DNA of 64,000 nucleotides, taken from assembly GCF_021864465.1 (NCBI RefSeq), contig NZ_JAKKUV010000002.1, forward strand, positions 372,001 to 436,000, written 5' to 3'. Made by a program: the position numbers and the translations under genes. Origin of the DNA: Hyphobacterium sp. SN044. Lineage in GTDB: Bacteria > Pseudomonadota > Alphaproteobacteria > Caulobacterales > Maricaulaceae. The notes beneath the pieces are model-generated. The model saw only the letters and a list, made by a program, of their open reading frames with translations, made no database searches and was not told the origin of the DNA. Below are positions 51,281 to 61,064 of the stretch, in pieces (positions within the stretch are counted from its first letter, which is position 1; each line of letters starts with the position of its first letter).

Positions 51281-53554
51281 CTAAAGCGCCGCCGCTGACG
51301 GATCGAAGGCGGCGAGGCCGGCGAGGTTCACAATGTCGGATACCGAGGACCCGAGGCGGGCGATCTGGACCGGCTTTTCGAGGCCCACGATGACCGGGCC
51401 GATCACGGTTGCAGCCCCGGCGGCCTTCAGAAGTCGCGTGGCGATCGAGGCGGAATGCACCGCCGGCATGACCAGCACGTTGGCCGGCTCGGTCAGGCGC
51501 GAGAAGGGGTAGAGTTCGTGATGGTCGGGATTGAGCGCCACGTCGGCGGCCATCTCGCCCTCGTATTCGAAATCGACCCCGCGCGCGTCCAGGATTTTCA
51601 CCGCACCGGCCATCTTCTCGGTCCGTTCGCCCGGCGGATTGCCGAATGAGGAGTAGGACAGGAAGGCGACGCGCGGGGTCAGGCCGAAGCGGCGGGCGGT
51701 CGCGGCCATTTCCACCGCGATGTCGGCCAGTTCCGCCGAGGTGGGGAATTCCGCGCCGAGCACATCGCCAATCAGCAGCGTCCGGCCGCGGGAAATCGCC
51801 GTGTTGATGCCGACCAGCCGGCCGCCCTCGACCGGGTCGATCACGAGGCGGACATCGGTCAGGGCGACATTGGTGTGCCGGGTCACGCCGGTGATCATGC
51901 CGTCGGCGTGGCCGAGCTTGACCATGCAGGCGGAGAAGACATTCCGGTTGGTGTTCACCAGGCGCTGGACGTCGCGCTTGAGATAGCCCTTCCGCTGCAG
52001 CCGCTCGTAGAGGAATTTGGCGTAGTCGTAATTGTGGTCCGACAGCCGCGCATTGACGATTTCAAGCTCGCCCGACGGAAGACCGAGTTCCTTCATGTTG
52101 GCTTCGGCAATGTCTTCACGCGCGACGAGGATGGCCTTGCCCAGCCCCTGGCTCTGGAAAGCGTGCGCGGCTCGGATCACCGAGGGGGCCTCGCCCTCGG
52201 CGAAGACGATCGTCTTCTGCGCCCCGCGCAGCACCGAGGCGACGCGCTGCTGCAGCGCCGCGGTCGGATCGACGCGGCGGGCCAGCGACTGGCGATAGCT
52301 TTCCGTGTCCTGCGGCACGATGCGGGCGACGCCCGACTCCACCGCCGCCTTGGCGACATAGGGCGGCACGCGCGAGATCAGGCGCGGGTCGAAGGGGGTC
52401 GGGATGATGTATTCCGGGCCGAACTGCAGCCGCGAGCCGGTATAGGCGTCGGAGACCTCGTCCGGCACATCCTCGCGGGCGAGATCGGCCAGCGCCCGGG
52501 CGCAGGCGATCTTCATCTCCTCGTTGATGGTGCGGGCGCGCACGTCGAGCGCGCCGCGGAAGATGTAAGGAAAGCCGAGGACGTTGTTGACCTGGTTGGG
52601 ATAATCCGACCGCCCGGTGGCGACGATGGCATCGCCGCGCACCTCCTTGATCAGCTCGGGCAGGATTTCCGGGGTCGGGTTCGCCATGGCGAAGATGATC
52701 GGGTCCGGAGCCATGGACTGGACCATGGACTGGGTGACGATGCCGCCGGCCGACAGGCCGATCAGGCAGTCCGCCCCCCTCACCGCCTCTTCCAGCGTGC
52801 GCATCTGGGTCTTCACAGCCTGATTGCGCAAGCGCTCGAAGAGATCATTGCGGCCGGTGTGGACCACGCCCTCCTTGTCGACGACCACCGTCTTGTCCTT
52901 GTCGACGCCCATCGACTGCAGCAGTTCGATCACCGACAGGCCCGCGGCACCCGCGCCAACCAGAACGACGTTGAGGTCGGACAGCTTCTTGCCGGAAATC
53001 TCGCAGGCATTGATCAGGCCGGCCGCGGCGATGATCGCCGTGCCGTGCTGGTCGTCATGGAAGACCGGGATATCGAGCATCTCACGCAGGCGGCGCTCGA
53101 TCTCGAAGCATTCCGGGCTCTTGATGTCTTCGAGATTGATGCCGCCGAAGGTCGCGCCGAACCCCGCGACGCATTCCACGAACTGGTCGGGGTCGGTGTA
53201 TTTCACCTCGATGTCGAAGGCGTCGATATCGGCGAAGCGCTTGAACAGCACCGCCTTGCCTTCCATCACCGGCTTCGAGGCCATCGCGCCGAGATTGCCA
53301 AGGCCGAGGATCGCCGTGCCGTTCGACACGACGGCGACCATATTGCCCTTCGACGTGTAGTCGTAGGCGGCGTCCTCATTCTCCGCGATCGCCTTCACCG
53401 GCACCGCGACGCCCGGCGAGTAGGCCAGCGACAGGTCGCGCTGGGTCGCCATCGGCTTGGTCGGCGCGAGCGACAGCTTGCCCGGCGTTGGCAGACGGTG
53501 GAAATCGAGCGCGTCCTGCTCAAAAGGCGTCAGTTTGGGGGGCTTGTCGCTCAT
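51281..53554 (-). CDS. maeB: NADP-dependent malic enzyme with phosphotransacetylase-like domain
   Basis: A 757-residue MaeB-type enzyme that oxidatively decarboxylates malate to pyruvate. Residues ~1-430 hold the malic and NAD(P)-binding domains, with LAYSPGVAVP near residue 44 and the dinucleotide motif GAGAAGLSVIELL near 200. Residues ~435-757 are a phosphotransacetylase-like domain that in characterised members is regulatory (acetyl-CoA response) and lacks activity. Length is normal. Confidence 0.95.
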   Translation of the reverse strand: MSDKPPKLTPFEQDALDFHRLPTPGKLSLAPTKPMATQRDLSLAYSPGVAVPVKAIAENEDAAYDYTSKGNMVAVVSNGTAILGLGNLGAMASKPVMEGKAVLFKRFADIDAFDIEVKYTDPDQFVECVAGFGATFGGINLEDIKSPECFEIERRLREMLDIPVFHDDQHGTAIIAAAGLINACEISGKKLSDLNVVLVGAGAAGLSVIELLQSMGVDKDKTVVVDKEGVVHTGRNDLFERLRNQAVKTQMRTLEEAVRGADCLIGLSAGGIVTQSMVQSMAPDPIIFAMANPTPEILPELIKEVRGDAIVATGRSDYPNQVNNVLGFPYIFRGALDVRARTINEEMKIACARALADLAREDVPDEVSDAYTGSRLQFGPEYIIPTPFDPRLISRVPPYVAKAAVESGVARIVPQDTESYRQSLARRVDPTAALQQRVASVLRGAQKTIVFAEGEAPSVIRAAHAFQSQGLGKAILVAREDIAEANMKELGLPSGELEIVNARLSDHNYDYAKFLYERLQRKGYLKRDVQRLVNTNRNVFSACMVKLGHADGMITGVTRHTNVALTDVRLVIDPVEGGRLVGINTAISRGRTLLIGDVLGAEFPTSAELADIAVEMAATARRFGLTPRVAFLSYSSFGNPPGERTEKMAGAVKILDARGVDFEYEGEMAADVALNPDHHELYPFSRLTEPANVLVMPAVHSASIATRLLKAAGAATVIGPVIVGLEKPVQIARLGSSVSDIVNLAGLAAFDPSAAAL

Positions 53555-53596
53555 CGGGCTTTCCGCGCTGTGGTCGGGAACCGGATTGGCACGCCC

Positions 53597-55117
53597 TCAC
53601 CCGTCGATCAAGGCGGCACGCGCGGCTGCGATGCGGCGGCGGCGCGTCAGGTCCTGAACCACGGCGGGCATGGCATCGGCCAGCTCGCCCGCGACCAGTC
53701 CGGGCCCGAGCCGAAGTCCCGCCTCGCCGTGCAGCCAGACCGCCGCCGAAGCGGCGTCAAAAGCCGGCGCGCCCTGCGCCAGCAGTCCGCCGATCAGGCC
53801 CGCGAGCGTGTCGCCCGTCCCGGCCGTCGCCAGTGCCGGCGAGGCGTGGGTGTTTATCCTCGGGATTTCACCGGGGACAGCGATGACGCTATCCGCCCCC
53901 TTGTAGACGACGACGCACCCGGCCTTGTCGGCGGCGGAACGCGCGGCTTCGATCTTGTTGAGCGAGCTGCCGGTCAGACCGGGAAACAGACACTCGAACT
54001 CGCCGGCGTGGGGCGTGATGACGTCATGATGACGAAGATGCCCCAGAAGATGACCAGGATCGTCTTCGAACACCGACAGGGCATCTCCGTCGAGTACGAC
54101 GGGAAGCGGCCGCGACAGCGCCGCGATGACGATCTGTTTCAGCGCGTCCGTCATGCCCGCCGCCGGGCCAAGCACCGCGGCGGTGGCCCGGATCGCGTCC
54201 AGTCCGGTCAGGAAATCCTCAACATCCTTGAACGACCGGATCATCACCTCGGTCAGATGGCTGGCATTGACCAGGGCCGCGCCCGGCGGCGTCAGCAGGG
54301 TCACGAGCCCGGCCCCGGCGCGAAGCCCCGCTTCCGCGGCCATCCGGGCTGCGCCTGTGGCCTTCGCCGGACCGGACAGGACAGCCAGCCTTCCCCTGCG
54401 ATGCTTGTGGGTATCGGGCATGCCGGAGTGGGGCCAGGCCGGCCAGAGAGCGGGATGGTTCCAGCGCGCGACGATGTCGCCTTCGGGCGGCGCGTGCGCC
54501 GGGATGCCGATGTCGGCACGGACGACCTCGCCGCAGAATTGCCGTGACGGTTGAAGGAGATGCGCCGGACGCAGGCGGTGGAAGGTCACCGTCAGATCGG
54601 CCTCGACCGCCACGCCTTCGGGCCCGGCCCGGTCGCCGTTCAGGCCGCTGGGGATATCGACCGCAACGACCGGGACGCCGCTCGAATTGATTGCTTCGAT
54701 CAGGTTTGCCGCCGGCCCTTCAGGCGGGCGGGTCAGCCCGGTTCCGAAAATCGCGTCGACGATCAGTTCCGCGCCGATGAGCGAATCGCGTGTGGCAGGG
54801 GATAGAGGACCCGCCCAATGCTGCGCCGCAACATCCGCATCGCCTGTCCATTCCCTTTCGGAAAAAACGCGTTCGACGCGCACCGGCCAGCCGGCTTCGG
54901 ACAGGCGGCTTGCGATCACGAGACCGTCCCCGCCATTGTTGCCGGGCCCGGCAAAAATCACGGTCTGGCGCGGACTCCAGCGACGGCGTACCTCATCGGC
55001 AACGGCAGCACCCGCGGCCTGCATCAGCGCCCAGCCTGACCGTCCGTGTCCGGATGCATACGCATCAGCACGGCACACGCCATCCATAGAAAAAATTTCT
55101 TCAGAGCCGGGTGTCAT
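53597..55117 (-). CDS. nnr: Bifunctional NAD(P)H-hydrate repair enzyme (epimerase and dehydratase)
   Basis: A 506-residue fusion that repairs damaged NADHX/NADPHX. The N-terminal half is a YjeF-type epimerase with the signature GPGNNGGDGLVIA near residue 56. The C-terminal half (from ~230) is the ATP/ADP-dependent dehydratase of the ribokinase-like fold, with ATAGTGDTLAGLIGG near 430. It is divergent from glnB across 97 bp. Confidence 0.95.
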   Translation of the reverse strand: MTPGSEEIFSMDGVCRADAYASGHGRSGWALMQAAGAAVADEVRRRWSPRQTVIFAGPGNNGGDGLVIASRLSEAGWPVRVERVFSEREWTGDADVAAQHWAGPLSPATRDSLIGAELIVDAIFGTGLTRPPEGPAANLIEAINSSGVPVVAVDIPSGLNGDRAGPEGVAVEADLTVTFHRLRPAHLLQPSRQFCGEVVRADIGIPAHAPPEGDIVARWNHPALWPAWPHSGMPDTHKHRRGRLAVLSGPAKATGAARMAAEAGLRAGAGLVTLLTPPGAALVNASHLTEVMIRSFKDVEDFLTGLDAIRATAAVLGPAAGMTDALKQIVIAALSRPLPVVLDGDALSVFEDDPGHLLGHLRHHDVITPHAGEFECLFPGLTGSSLNKIEAARSAADKAGCVVVYKGADSVIAVPGEIPRINTHASPALATAGTGDTLAGLIGGLLAQGAPAFDAASAAVWLHGEAGLRLGPGLVAGELADAMPAVVQDLTRRRRIAAARAALIDG

Positions 55118-55181
55118 TCGTCAGGAAATCTGTATAAATGCTGCAACTGCGTCATGGCCCTTCGGATCGTGCGTCCGTTGA

Positions 55182-55553
<372 letters not shown>

Positions 55554-55644
55554 CAACCATGCTACCCGGCGCGCGTTCCGTTATGACACGCCCGCCCACC
55601 CGACAGTCCACCCACCCCTAGACCCCACCCGGAGCCCGTAAAAC

Positions 55645-57048
55645 ATGGCTGACGACATTCTCAAACGTATCAAGGACGAGGAAATCGAACTCGTCGATCT
55701 GCGCTTCACCGATACCCGGGGCAAGCTGCAGCACGTCACCTTCGATGCGACGATGATCGACGAGGACTTCCTCGAAGACGGCACGATGTTCGACGGCTCC
55801 TCGATTTCCGGCTGGAAGGCGATCAATGAGTCCGACATGACGCTGATGCCGGACACGTCCTACGCGCCGGTCGACCCCTTCTTCCAGAACAAGACCATGT
55901 TCATGTTCTGCGACGTGCTCGATCCGATGTCCGGCGAAAGCTACAATCGCGACCCGCGCACGACCGCCAAGAAGGCCGAGGCCTATCTCAAGGCCTCAGG
56001 CGCCGGCGATACGGTCTATATCGGACCGGAAGCCGAATTCTTCGTGTTCGACGACGTTCGCTGGAAGACTGGCCAGAACGCGACCGGCTACGAGATCGAT
56101 TCCGAAGAAGGCCCGTGGAATTCCGGAACGATGTTCGAAGGCGGCAATCTGGGTCACCGCCCGGGTCCGAAGGGCGGCTATTTCCCGGTTCCCCCGATCG
56201 ACAGCGGTCAGGACATGCGCTCGGAAATGCTGGCCGTGATGACCGAACTCGGTCTGATGCCGGAAAAGCATCACCACGAGGTGGCACCCGCCCAGCACGA
56301 ACTCGGGATGCGCTTCGCGACGCTGACGACGATGGCCGACCGGATGCAGGTCTATAAGTACATCGTGCACCAGGTCGCCCACGCCTACGGCAAGACCGCG
56401 ACCTTCATGGCCAAGCCGCTGTGGAACGACAACGGCACCGGCATGCATGTGCACCAATCGATCTGGAAGGATGGCGACAACACCTTCTCCGGCGACCGCT
56501 ATGCCGGCCTGTCGGAAACCTGCCTCTACTATATCGGCGGCATCATCAAGCACGCCCGCGCAATCAACGCCTTCGCGAACTCGACGACCAACAGCTACAA
56601 GCGCCTGGTTCCGGGTTTCGAAGCGCCGGTCCTGCTGGCCTATTCGGCCCGCAACCGTTCGGCCTCGATCCGCATCCCGTTCGGTGCCGGCCCGAAGGCC
56701 AAGCGTATCGAGACGCGTTTCCCGGACCCGGCGGGCAATCCGTACCTGACTTATGCCGCGCTCTTGATGGCCGGTCTCGACGGTATCGAGAACCGCATCC
56801 ATCCGGGCGATGCGATGGACAAGGACCTCTACGACCTGCCGCCGGAAGAGCTGAAGGACATCCCGACGGTCTGCCGCACGCTGCGTGAGGCCATGGAATC
56901 GCTCGATGCCGACCGCGCCTTCCTCAAGAAAGGCAATGTCATGGATGACGACCAGATCGACGCCTATATCGAGCTGAAGATGGAAGAGATCCAGCGCTAC
57001 GAGATGCATCCGCATCCCGTCGAGTTCGATATGTATTACAAGAGCTGA
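55645..57048 (+). CDS. glnA: Glutamine synthetase, type I
   Basis: The 467-residue dodecameric enzyme makes glutamine from glutamate and ammonia with ATP. The N-terminal beta-grasp [11 protein letters not shown], the Mn sites in the EAEFFVFDD region, the [13 protein letters not shown] loop and the ATP-binding region [16 protein letters not shown] are intact. The adenylylation target is Tyr396 in DLYDLPPEE, so GlnE control is expected. A GGAG ribosome site precedes the ATG. Confidence 0.97.
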   Translation: MADDILKRIKDEEIELVDLRFTDTRGKLQHVTFDATMIDEDFLEDGTMFDGSSISGWKAINESDMTLMPDTSYAPVDPFFQNKTMFMFCDVLDPMSGESYNRDPRTTAKKAEAYLKASGAGDTVYIGPEAEFFVFDDVRWKTGQNATGYEIDSEEGPWNSGTMFEGGNLGHRPGPKGGYFPVPPIDSGQDMRSEMLAVMTELGLMPEKHHHEVAPAQHELGMRFATLTTMADRMQVYKYIVHQVAHAYGKTATFMAKPLWNDNGTGMHVHQSIWKDGDNTFSGDRYAGLSETCLYYIGGIIKHARAINAFANSTTNSYKRLVPGFEAPVLLAYSARNRSASIRIPFGAGPKAKRIETRFPDPAGNPYLTYAALLMAGLDGIENRIHPGDAMDKDLYDLPPEELKDIPTVCRTLREAMESLDADRAFLKKGNVMDDDQIDAYIELKMEEIQRYEMHPHPVEFDMYYKS

Positions 57049-57074
57049 TCCCGGTATCAGTGGAAATCGGAAAT

Positions 57075-57100
57075 GGCCCGGCTGCATGCCGGGCCGTTTT
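57075..57100 (+). terminator. Rho-independent terminator of glnBA
   Basis: GGCCCGGC / GCCGGGCC forms a perfect 8-bp stem with a 5-nt loop (TGCAT) followed by GTTTT, 27 nt after the glnA stop. Confidence 0.85.
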
Positions 57101-57196
57101 CATATGTTCCCAACCTCGACGCGAACGGCTCTGTCGGCTAGACAGCAGCCTCGAGATTGTGTGTTCTTCCGCCGATTTATGTTCAAGTGAGGCGTT

Positions 57197-60100
57197 ATGC
57201 GGAATCGTTTGTTGCTGACCAGCGCGCTGGGCGCGTCCTTCCTGGCCGCCACCAGTGCCGCCTTCGCGGACACGACGGTTGATGACGAGCGCACTGATCC
57301 GATCCGTACATCGACGGTAAACGGCGGAAATGCCGACAATATCGTGATCGGCACCAACGGCCGGGTCACGCTTGCCGACGGACAAGGCGGACCGGCCGTC
57401 ATCCTGGATTCCGACAACACGATCACGAACAATGGCCGGATCAACATTTCCAATGCCGACAATGCGGTTGGCATCCTCGTCGAAGGCGGCCGCACGGGCA
57501 CGCTGACCAACGCCGGCGGCATCAATCTGACCGAAGAGTCGGTCGCCGTAGATGTCGATGGCGACGGTGATGTCGATGGTCCGCTCGCGTCCGGAACGAA
57601 CCGCGTCGGCATTCTCGTTGACGGCAATTCCCCCTTCAACGGCGATGTGATCAACACGTCCGCGGGCGGCATCACCGTCGTTGGCAATCAGTCCGCCGGC
57701 ATCCGGAACCTCGCGGGCATCAACGGCGATCTGGTCAGTAACGGCCGGATCACGATGACGGGTGATTTCTCCTACGGCATCGAATCGCGGGCCCGCGTGA
57801 CCGGAGACCTTCTGACCGACGGCAATATGGTCATCAATGGTGAAGGCTCGGTCGGCGTCCACGTCGGCGAAGTCGTCGACGGCCTTTTCCTGATCCGCGG
57901 CAACATCAACGCGTCGGGCTATCGCGTCGCCAACCGTCCGGGCGAGAACGTCATCCTGGATGACGACGACACGCTCCAGGGCGGTTCGGCGATCCAGATC
58001 GGCTCCAGCATCGGCGGCGGCGTCTATCTCGGCGGCGGCGATGTGCTGACAGGTGACGCCGAAGCGACGGTCACGACCCGGGGCGAAGCGCCGGCGATCT
58101 GGATTTCCGGCCGGCATGGCGAAAATCCCAGCAATATCGTGCTCAGTGCGGTCACTGTCTCGGCCGGGCTTCTCAATGAAGACGACACCGACGATCTGAC
58201 CTTCAACTTCGGGTTCGTGAACGACGGCACGATCTCTTCCTTTGGCCTGTTCGAAGGCGTGGATGCCCAATCCGTTCGGATCGAAGGATATGACGACGGC
58301 AACCAGCTGTTCACGACGACGCTCGAAGGCGGCCTTCTGAACACCGGCACGATCCGGTCGAGCGCCTATCGCGCCGTTGCCACCGCACTCGTGCTCGGCA
58401 ACGGTTCCATGGTCGCGCTGGTTGAAAACCAGTCGCAGATGAACGCGAGTGTCGAGGGCCGGGATGCGACGGCCCGTATCGTGCTGATCGAGGCGGGCGC
58501 CAACACGCCGACCCTGCGCAACTCCGGCACGATGCTGGCGCAGGCCACCGGCGGCGGCAGTTCGATCGCGATCACCGACCAGTCGGATACGCTGCGCCTG
58601 ATCGAGAACACCGGCGCGATCTCGGCTCTGCTCCGTTCCGTCGACGGATCCATTATTCCCAATGTCGACCGGAACGACTCGCCCGAAGAAGTTGTCCAGG
58701 CGATCGCAATCGACGTTTCCGGGGCCACCCAGTCGGTCACTTTCCGTCAGATGCTCGCCGAAGGTGAAACCGACGAAAGCGATCTCGGCGTTCGCGGCGA
58801 CATTCTACTGGGTTCGGCCGACGACCTGATCGACATTTCGGCAGGCTTCATTCGCGGCGATCTCTATTTCGGAACCGGTTCGGACGAACTTCGCATCTCT
58901 GGTACCGGAGCTGTATCCAGCTCGCTGAACGATGCAGACAACGACCTCGTCATCAACGCGACGGGCGGCTCGCTCGAGGTTCTGAACCGCGAAACCGCCA
59001 ACATCCGCGAAGCCACGTTTGCCGATGGTTCGCGTTTGATCTTCCGGGTCGATACCGCGCCGACCAATCAACCACTGCTGGATGCCAGCGGCACCGTGAC
59101 CTTCCAGTCCGGTTCTCGCGTGACCGCATCGCTGAGCAATCTGATCGGTGAAGGCGCAACCTATGTTGTCCTGCGCGCCAACAGCCTGGTGATCGACGAG
59201 GCGCTGTCCTCGCTCGAGAATACCGATGCACCGTATCTCTACGCGTCGACGCTGACGCGCGATTCGAACGATCCCAACACGCTGATCCTGACGATGCGCC
59301 GCAAGACGGCCGACGAGCTCGGGATGCATGGCAACCAGGCCGTCGCCTACAACACGGCGTTCCAGACCTGGTCGGATCGTGCCGCATTGGGCGCTGCCTT
59401 TGCTGCGCTCACGACGGCGACGGATTTCTACAACGCCTACAACCAGCTGATGCCGGAATACTCGGCCAGCGCGTTGCAGTTCGCGATGGCGAGCAATGAC
59501 AGCGCGCTTGGCGCCGTCTCCGGCCGTCTCGACGCCGCCCGTCGCAGCCCGCGCAATACGGGTGGCATCTGGGCGCAGGAATTCGCCTACTTCGCCGATC
59601 GTGCAGCCAATGCCTTCGGCCCGGGCTATCGCGGTCACGGCTTCGGTCTCGCCATGGGCGTGGATCGTCCGGCAGGCCCGTTCTACGCCCTCGGCGTGAA
59701 CATGGCCGGTGCGGCGAGCGACATTTCCGAATCCGACGGCTTCGACCAGCCGATGACCGCCCTCACCGCCCAGCTGGGTGCCTATGGCGGTATCGACTTC
59801 GGACCGTTCGGCGGCGAGTTCTACACCAGCGCCGGCGTGAACCGGTTCGAGGCTGAGCGGCGCGTCCTGATCGGCACGTTCGACGAAACCGCGACCGCGG
59901 AATGGACCGGCTGGCACTGGTCGGCCTCGGCCCGCTTCGGCCGCGACTTCATGATGGGCGACTGGTATGCGCGCCCGGCCGTCTCGGTCGACTATCTGAC
60001 CATTTTCGAAGAAGCCTACACCGAGACCGGTGGCGGCGCGGGCATCGACCTCGCCGTCGAGGACCGCACAAGCACGACGTTCGCTTCCACAGCCAGCTTC

Positions 60101-60388
60101 ACGGTCGGACGCCGCTTCGGTGGCGGCGACAGCTGGTGGGAGCCGCAATTCCGCGTCGGCTACCGCAATGATTTCGGCGGTGTCGAATCCGAAACCACGG
60201 CGTCCTTCGTGGGCTACAACAATCCCTTCACCTTCCGTGCGGCGGATCTGCCGGGCACCGGTGCGGTGGTCGGTTTCGCTCTGAATGCCGGTTCGGACTA
60301 TTCGACGTTCACGCTCGACTACGACGCCGACCTGCGCGACTCGTTCACGCGTCACACGATCCGGTTGCTGTTCCGCCTCGTCTTCTAG
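57197..60388 (+). CDS. Type V autotransporter (autotransporter domain-containing protein)
   Basis: A 1063-residue outer-membrane autotransporter. Residues 1-24 are a signal peptide (MRNRLLLTSALGASFLAAT...). The passenger, to about residue 780, has beta-helix-like spacing of NTGTI, NNGRI and ITVVGNQSAGI motifs and no cysteine that I can see. The C-terminal ~275 residues (from GGIWAQEFAYFADRAA, residue ~790) form the barrel, ending in the terminal Phe (LLFRLVF). No protease or adhesin catalytic motif was found, so the function is unknown. GTGAGG precedes the ATG. Confidence 0.88.
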   Translation: MRNRLLLTSALGASFLAATSAAFADTTVDDERTDPIRTSTVNGGNADNIVIGTNGRVTLADGQGGPAVILDSDNTITNNGRINISNADNAVGILVEGGRTGTLTNAGGINLTEESVAVDVDGDGDVDGPLASGTNRVGILVDGNSPFNGDVINTSAGGITVVGNQSAGIRNLAGINGDLVSNGRITMTGDFSYGIESRARVTGDLLTDGNMVINGEGSVGVHVGEVVDGLFLIRGNINASGYRVANRPGENVILDDDDTLQGGSAIQIGSSIGGGVYLGGGDVLTGDAEATVTTRGEAPAIWISGRHGENPSNIVLSAVTVSAGLLNEDDTDDLTFNFGFVNDGTISSFGLFEGVDAQSVRIEGYDDGNQLFTTTLEGGLLNTGTIRSSAYRAVATALVLGNGSMVALVENQSQMNASVEGRDATARIVLIEAGANTPTLRNSGTMLAQATGGGSSIAITDQSDTLRLIENTGAISALLRSVDGSIIPNVDRNDSPEEVVQAIAIDVSGATQSVTFRQMLAEGETDESDLGVRGDILLGSADDLIDISAGFIRGDLYFGTGSDELRISGTGAVSSSLNDADNDLVINATGGSLEVLNRETANIREATFADGSRLIFRVDTAPTNQPLLDASGTVTFQSGSRVTASLSNLIGEGATYVVLRANSLVIDEALSSLENTDAPYLYASTLTRDSNDPNTLILTMRRKTADELGMHGNQAVAYNTAFQTWSDRAALGAAFAALTTATDFYNAYNQLMPEYSASALQFAMASNDSALGAVSGRLDAARRSPRNTGGIWAQEFAYFADRAANAFGPGYRGHGFGLAMGVDRPAGPFYALGVNMAGAASDISESDGFDQPMTALTAQLGAYGGIDFGPFGGEFYTSAGVNRFEAERRVLIGTFDETATAEWTGWHWSASARFGRDFMMGDWYARPAVSVDYLTIFEEAYTETGGGAGIDLAVEDRTSTTFASTASFTVGRRFGGGDSWWEPQFRVGYRNDFGGVESETTASFVGYNNPFTFRAADLPGTGAVVGFALNAGSDYSTFTLDYDADLRDSFTRHTIRLLFRLVF

Positions 60389-60420
60389 GGCGCTTACCGG
60401 CGATTAACCGTGTTCAGACT

Positions 60421-60454
60421 AGAGGCAGGACATGCGCAAAGCTGTCCTGCCTCT
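60421..60454 (+). promoter_or_regulatory. 12-bp hairpin over the start codon of the SLT lipoprotein gene
   Basis: AGAGGCAGGACA (60421-60432) is perfectly complementary to TGTCCTGCCTCT (60443-60454), with a 10-nt loop. The ATG spans 60432-60434 at the stem-loop border, and the ribosome-binding AGG sequences lie in the stem. The 3' side is followed by TCTGTTTG. It can act as a terminator for the autotransporter or as a translation-control hairpin. Confidence 0.7.
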
Positions 60455-61037
60455 TCTGTTTGTGGCGACGCTTGTATCGGCCTGCGGGCATTACCGGCCT
60501 GAACAGGTCACCGATGCCTGCCTGATCCTTGAAGACAACCGGTCCTGGTGGCGCGATTTGCGCCGCAGCGAACGGCGCTGGGGTATCCCGCCGGCGATTC
60601 AGCTGGCGATCCTGAAACGCGAGTCGAGCTTCAACGCCCATGCCCGCCCGGCCCGCACCCGCCTTCTAGGGATCATTCCCGGCCCGCGGCCGAGTTCGGC
60701 CTATGGCTACGCCCAGGCGCTCGATGGCACGTGGGACTGGTACCGGGACGAGACGGGCAATCGCGGTGCGGACCGCGACGATTTCGGCGATGCCGTCGAC
60801 TTCATCGGCTGGTATGGCCAGATGAGCGGCCGACTGTCGAACATCCGGCACGACGATGCCCGCGCCCTCTACCTCGCCTATCACGAGGGCCATACGGGCT
60901 ATAATCGCGGTACCTATCGCAGCAAGGGCTGGCTGATGCGGGCCGCCGACGAGGTCGCCCGCGATGCGGCGCGGTATCAGGGCCAGCTCGACGGGTGTGA
61001 ACGCCGGCTCAATCGCGGCCGCTTCTGGCTGCTCTAA
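60432..61037 (+). CDS. Lytic transglycosylase (SLT-domain) lipoprotein
   Basis: A 201-residue lipoprotein with lipobox VSAC at residue 18. After a short linker it has an SLT fold: LAILKRESSFNAHAR with the catalytic Glu near residue 64, SSAYGYAQALDGTW as the conserved GYMQ-like motif, and YHEGHTGYNRG near 150. Enzymes of this type cleave peptidoglycan glycan strands. It lacks a LysM or other cell-wall-binding domain. It lies 43 nt after the autotransporter stop. Confidence 0.88.
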   Translation: MRKAVLPLLFVATLVSACGHYRPEQVTDACLILEDNRSWWRDLRRSERRWGIPPAIQLAILKRESSFNAHARPARTRLLGIIPGPRPSSAYGYAQALDGTWDWYRDETGNRGADRDDFGDAVDFIGWYGQMSGRLSNIRHDDARALYLAYHEGHTGYNRGTYRSKGWLMRAADEVARDAARYQGQLDGCERRLNRGRFWLL

Positions 61038-61064
61038 GGCTGCACAGACCCCTTCGATTCTGGC

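Noticed and set aside
60394-60409. A CtrA-like site TTACCGGCGATTAACC after the autotransporter gene.
   Set aside because: The spacer is 6 instead of 7 and one half-site is imperfect, so the call is not supported.
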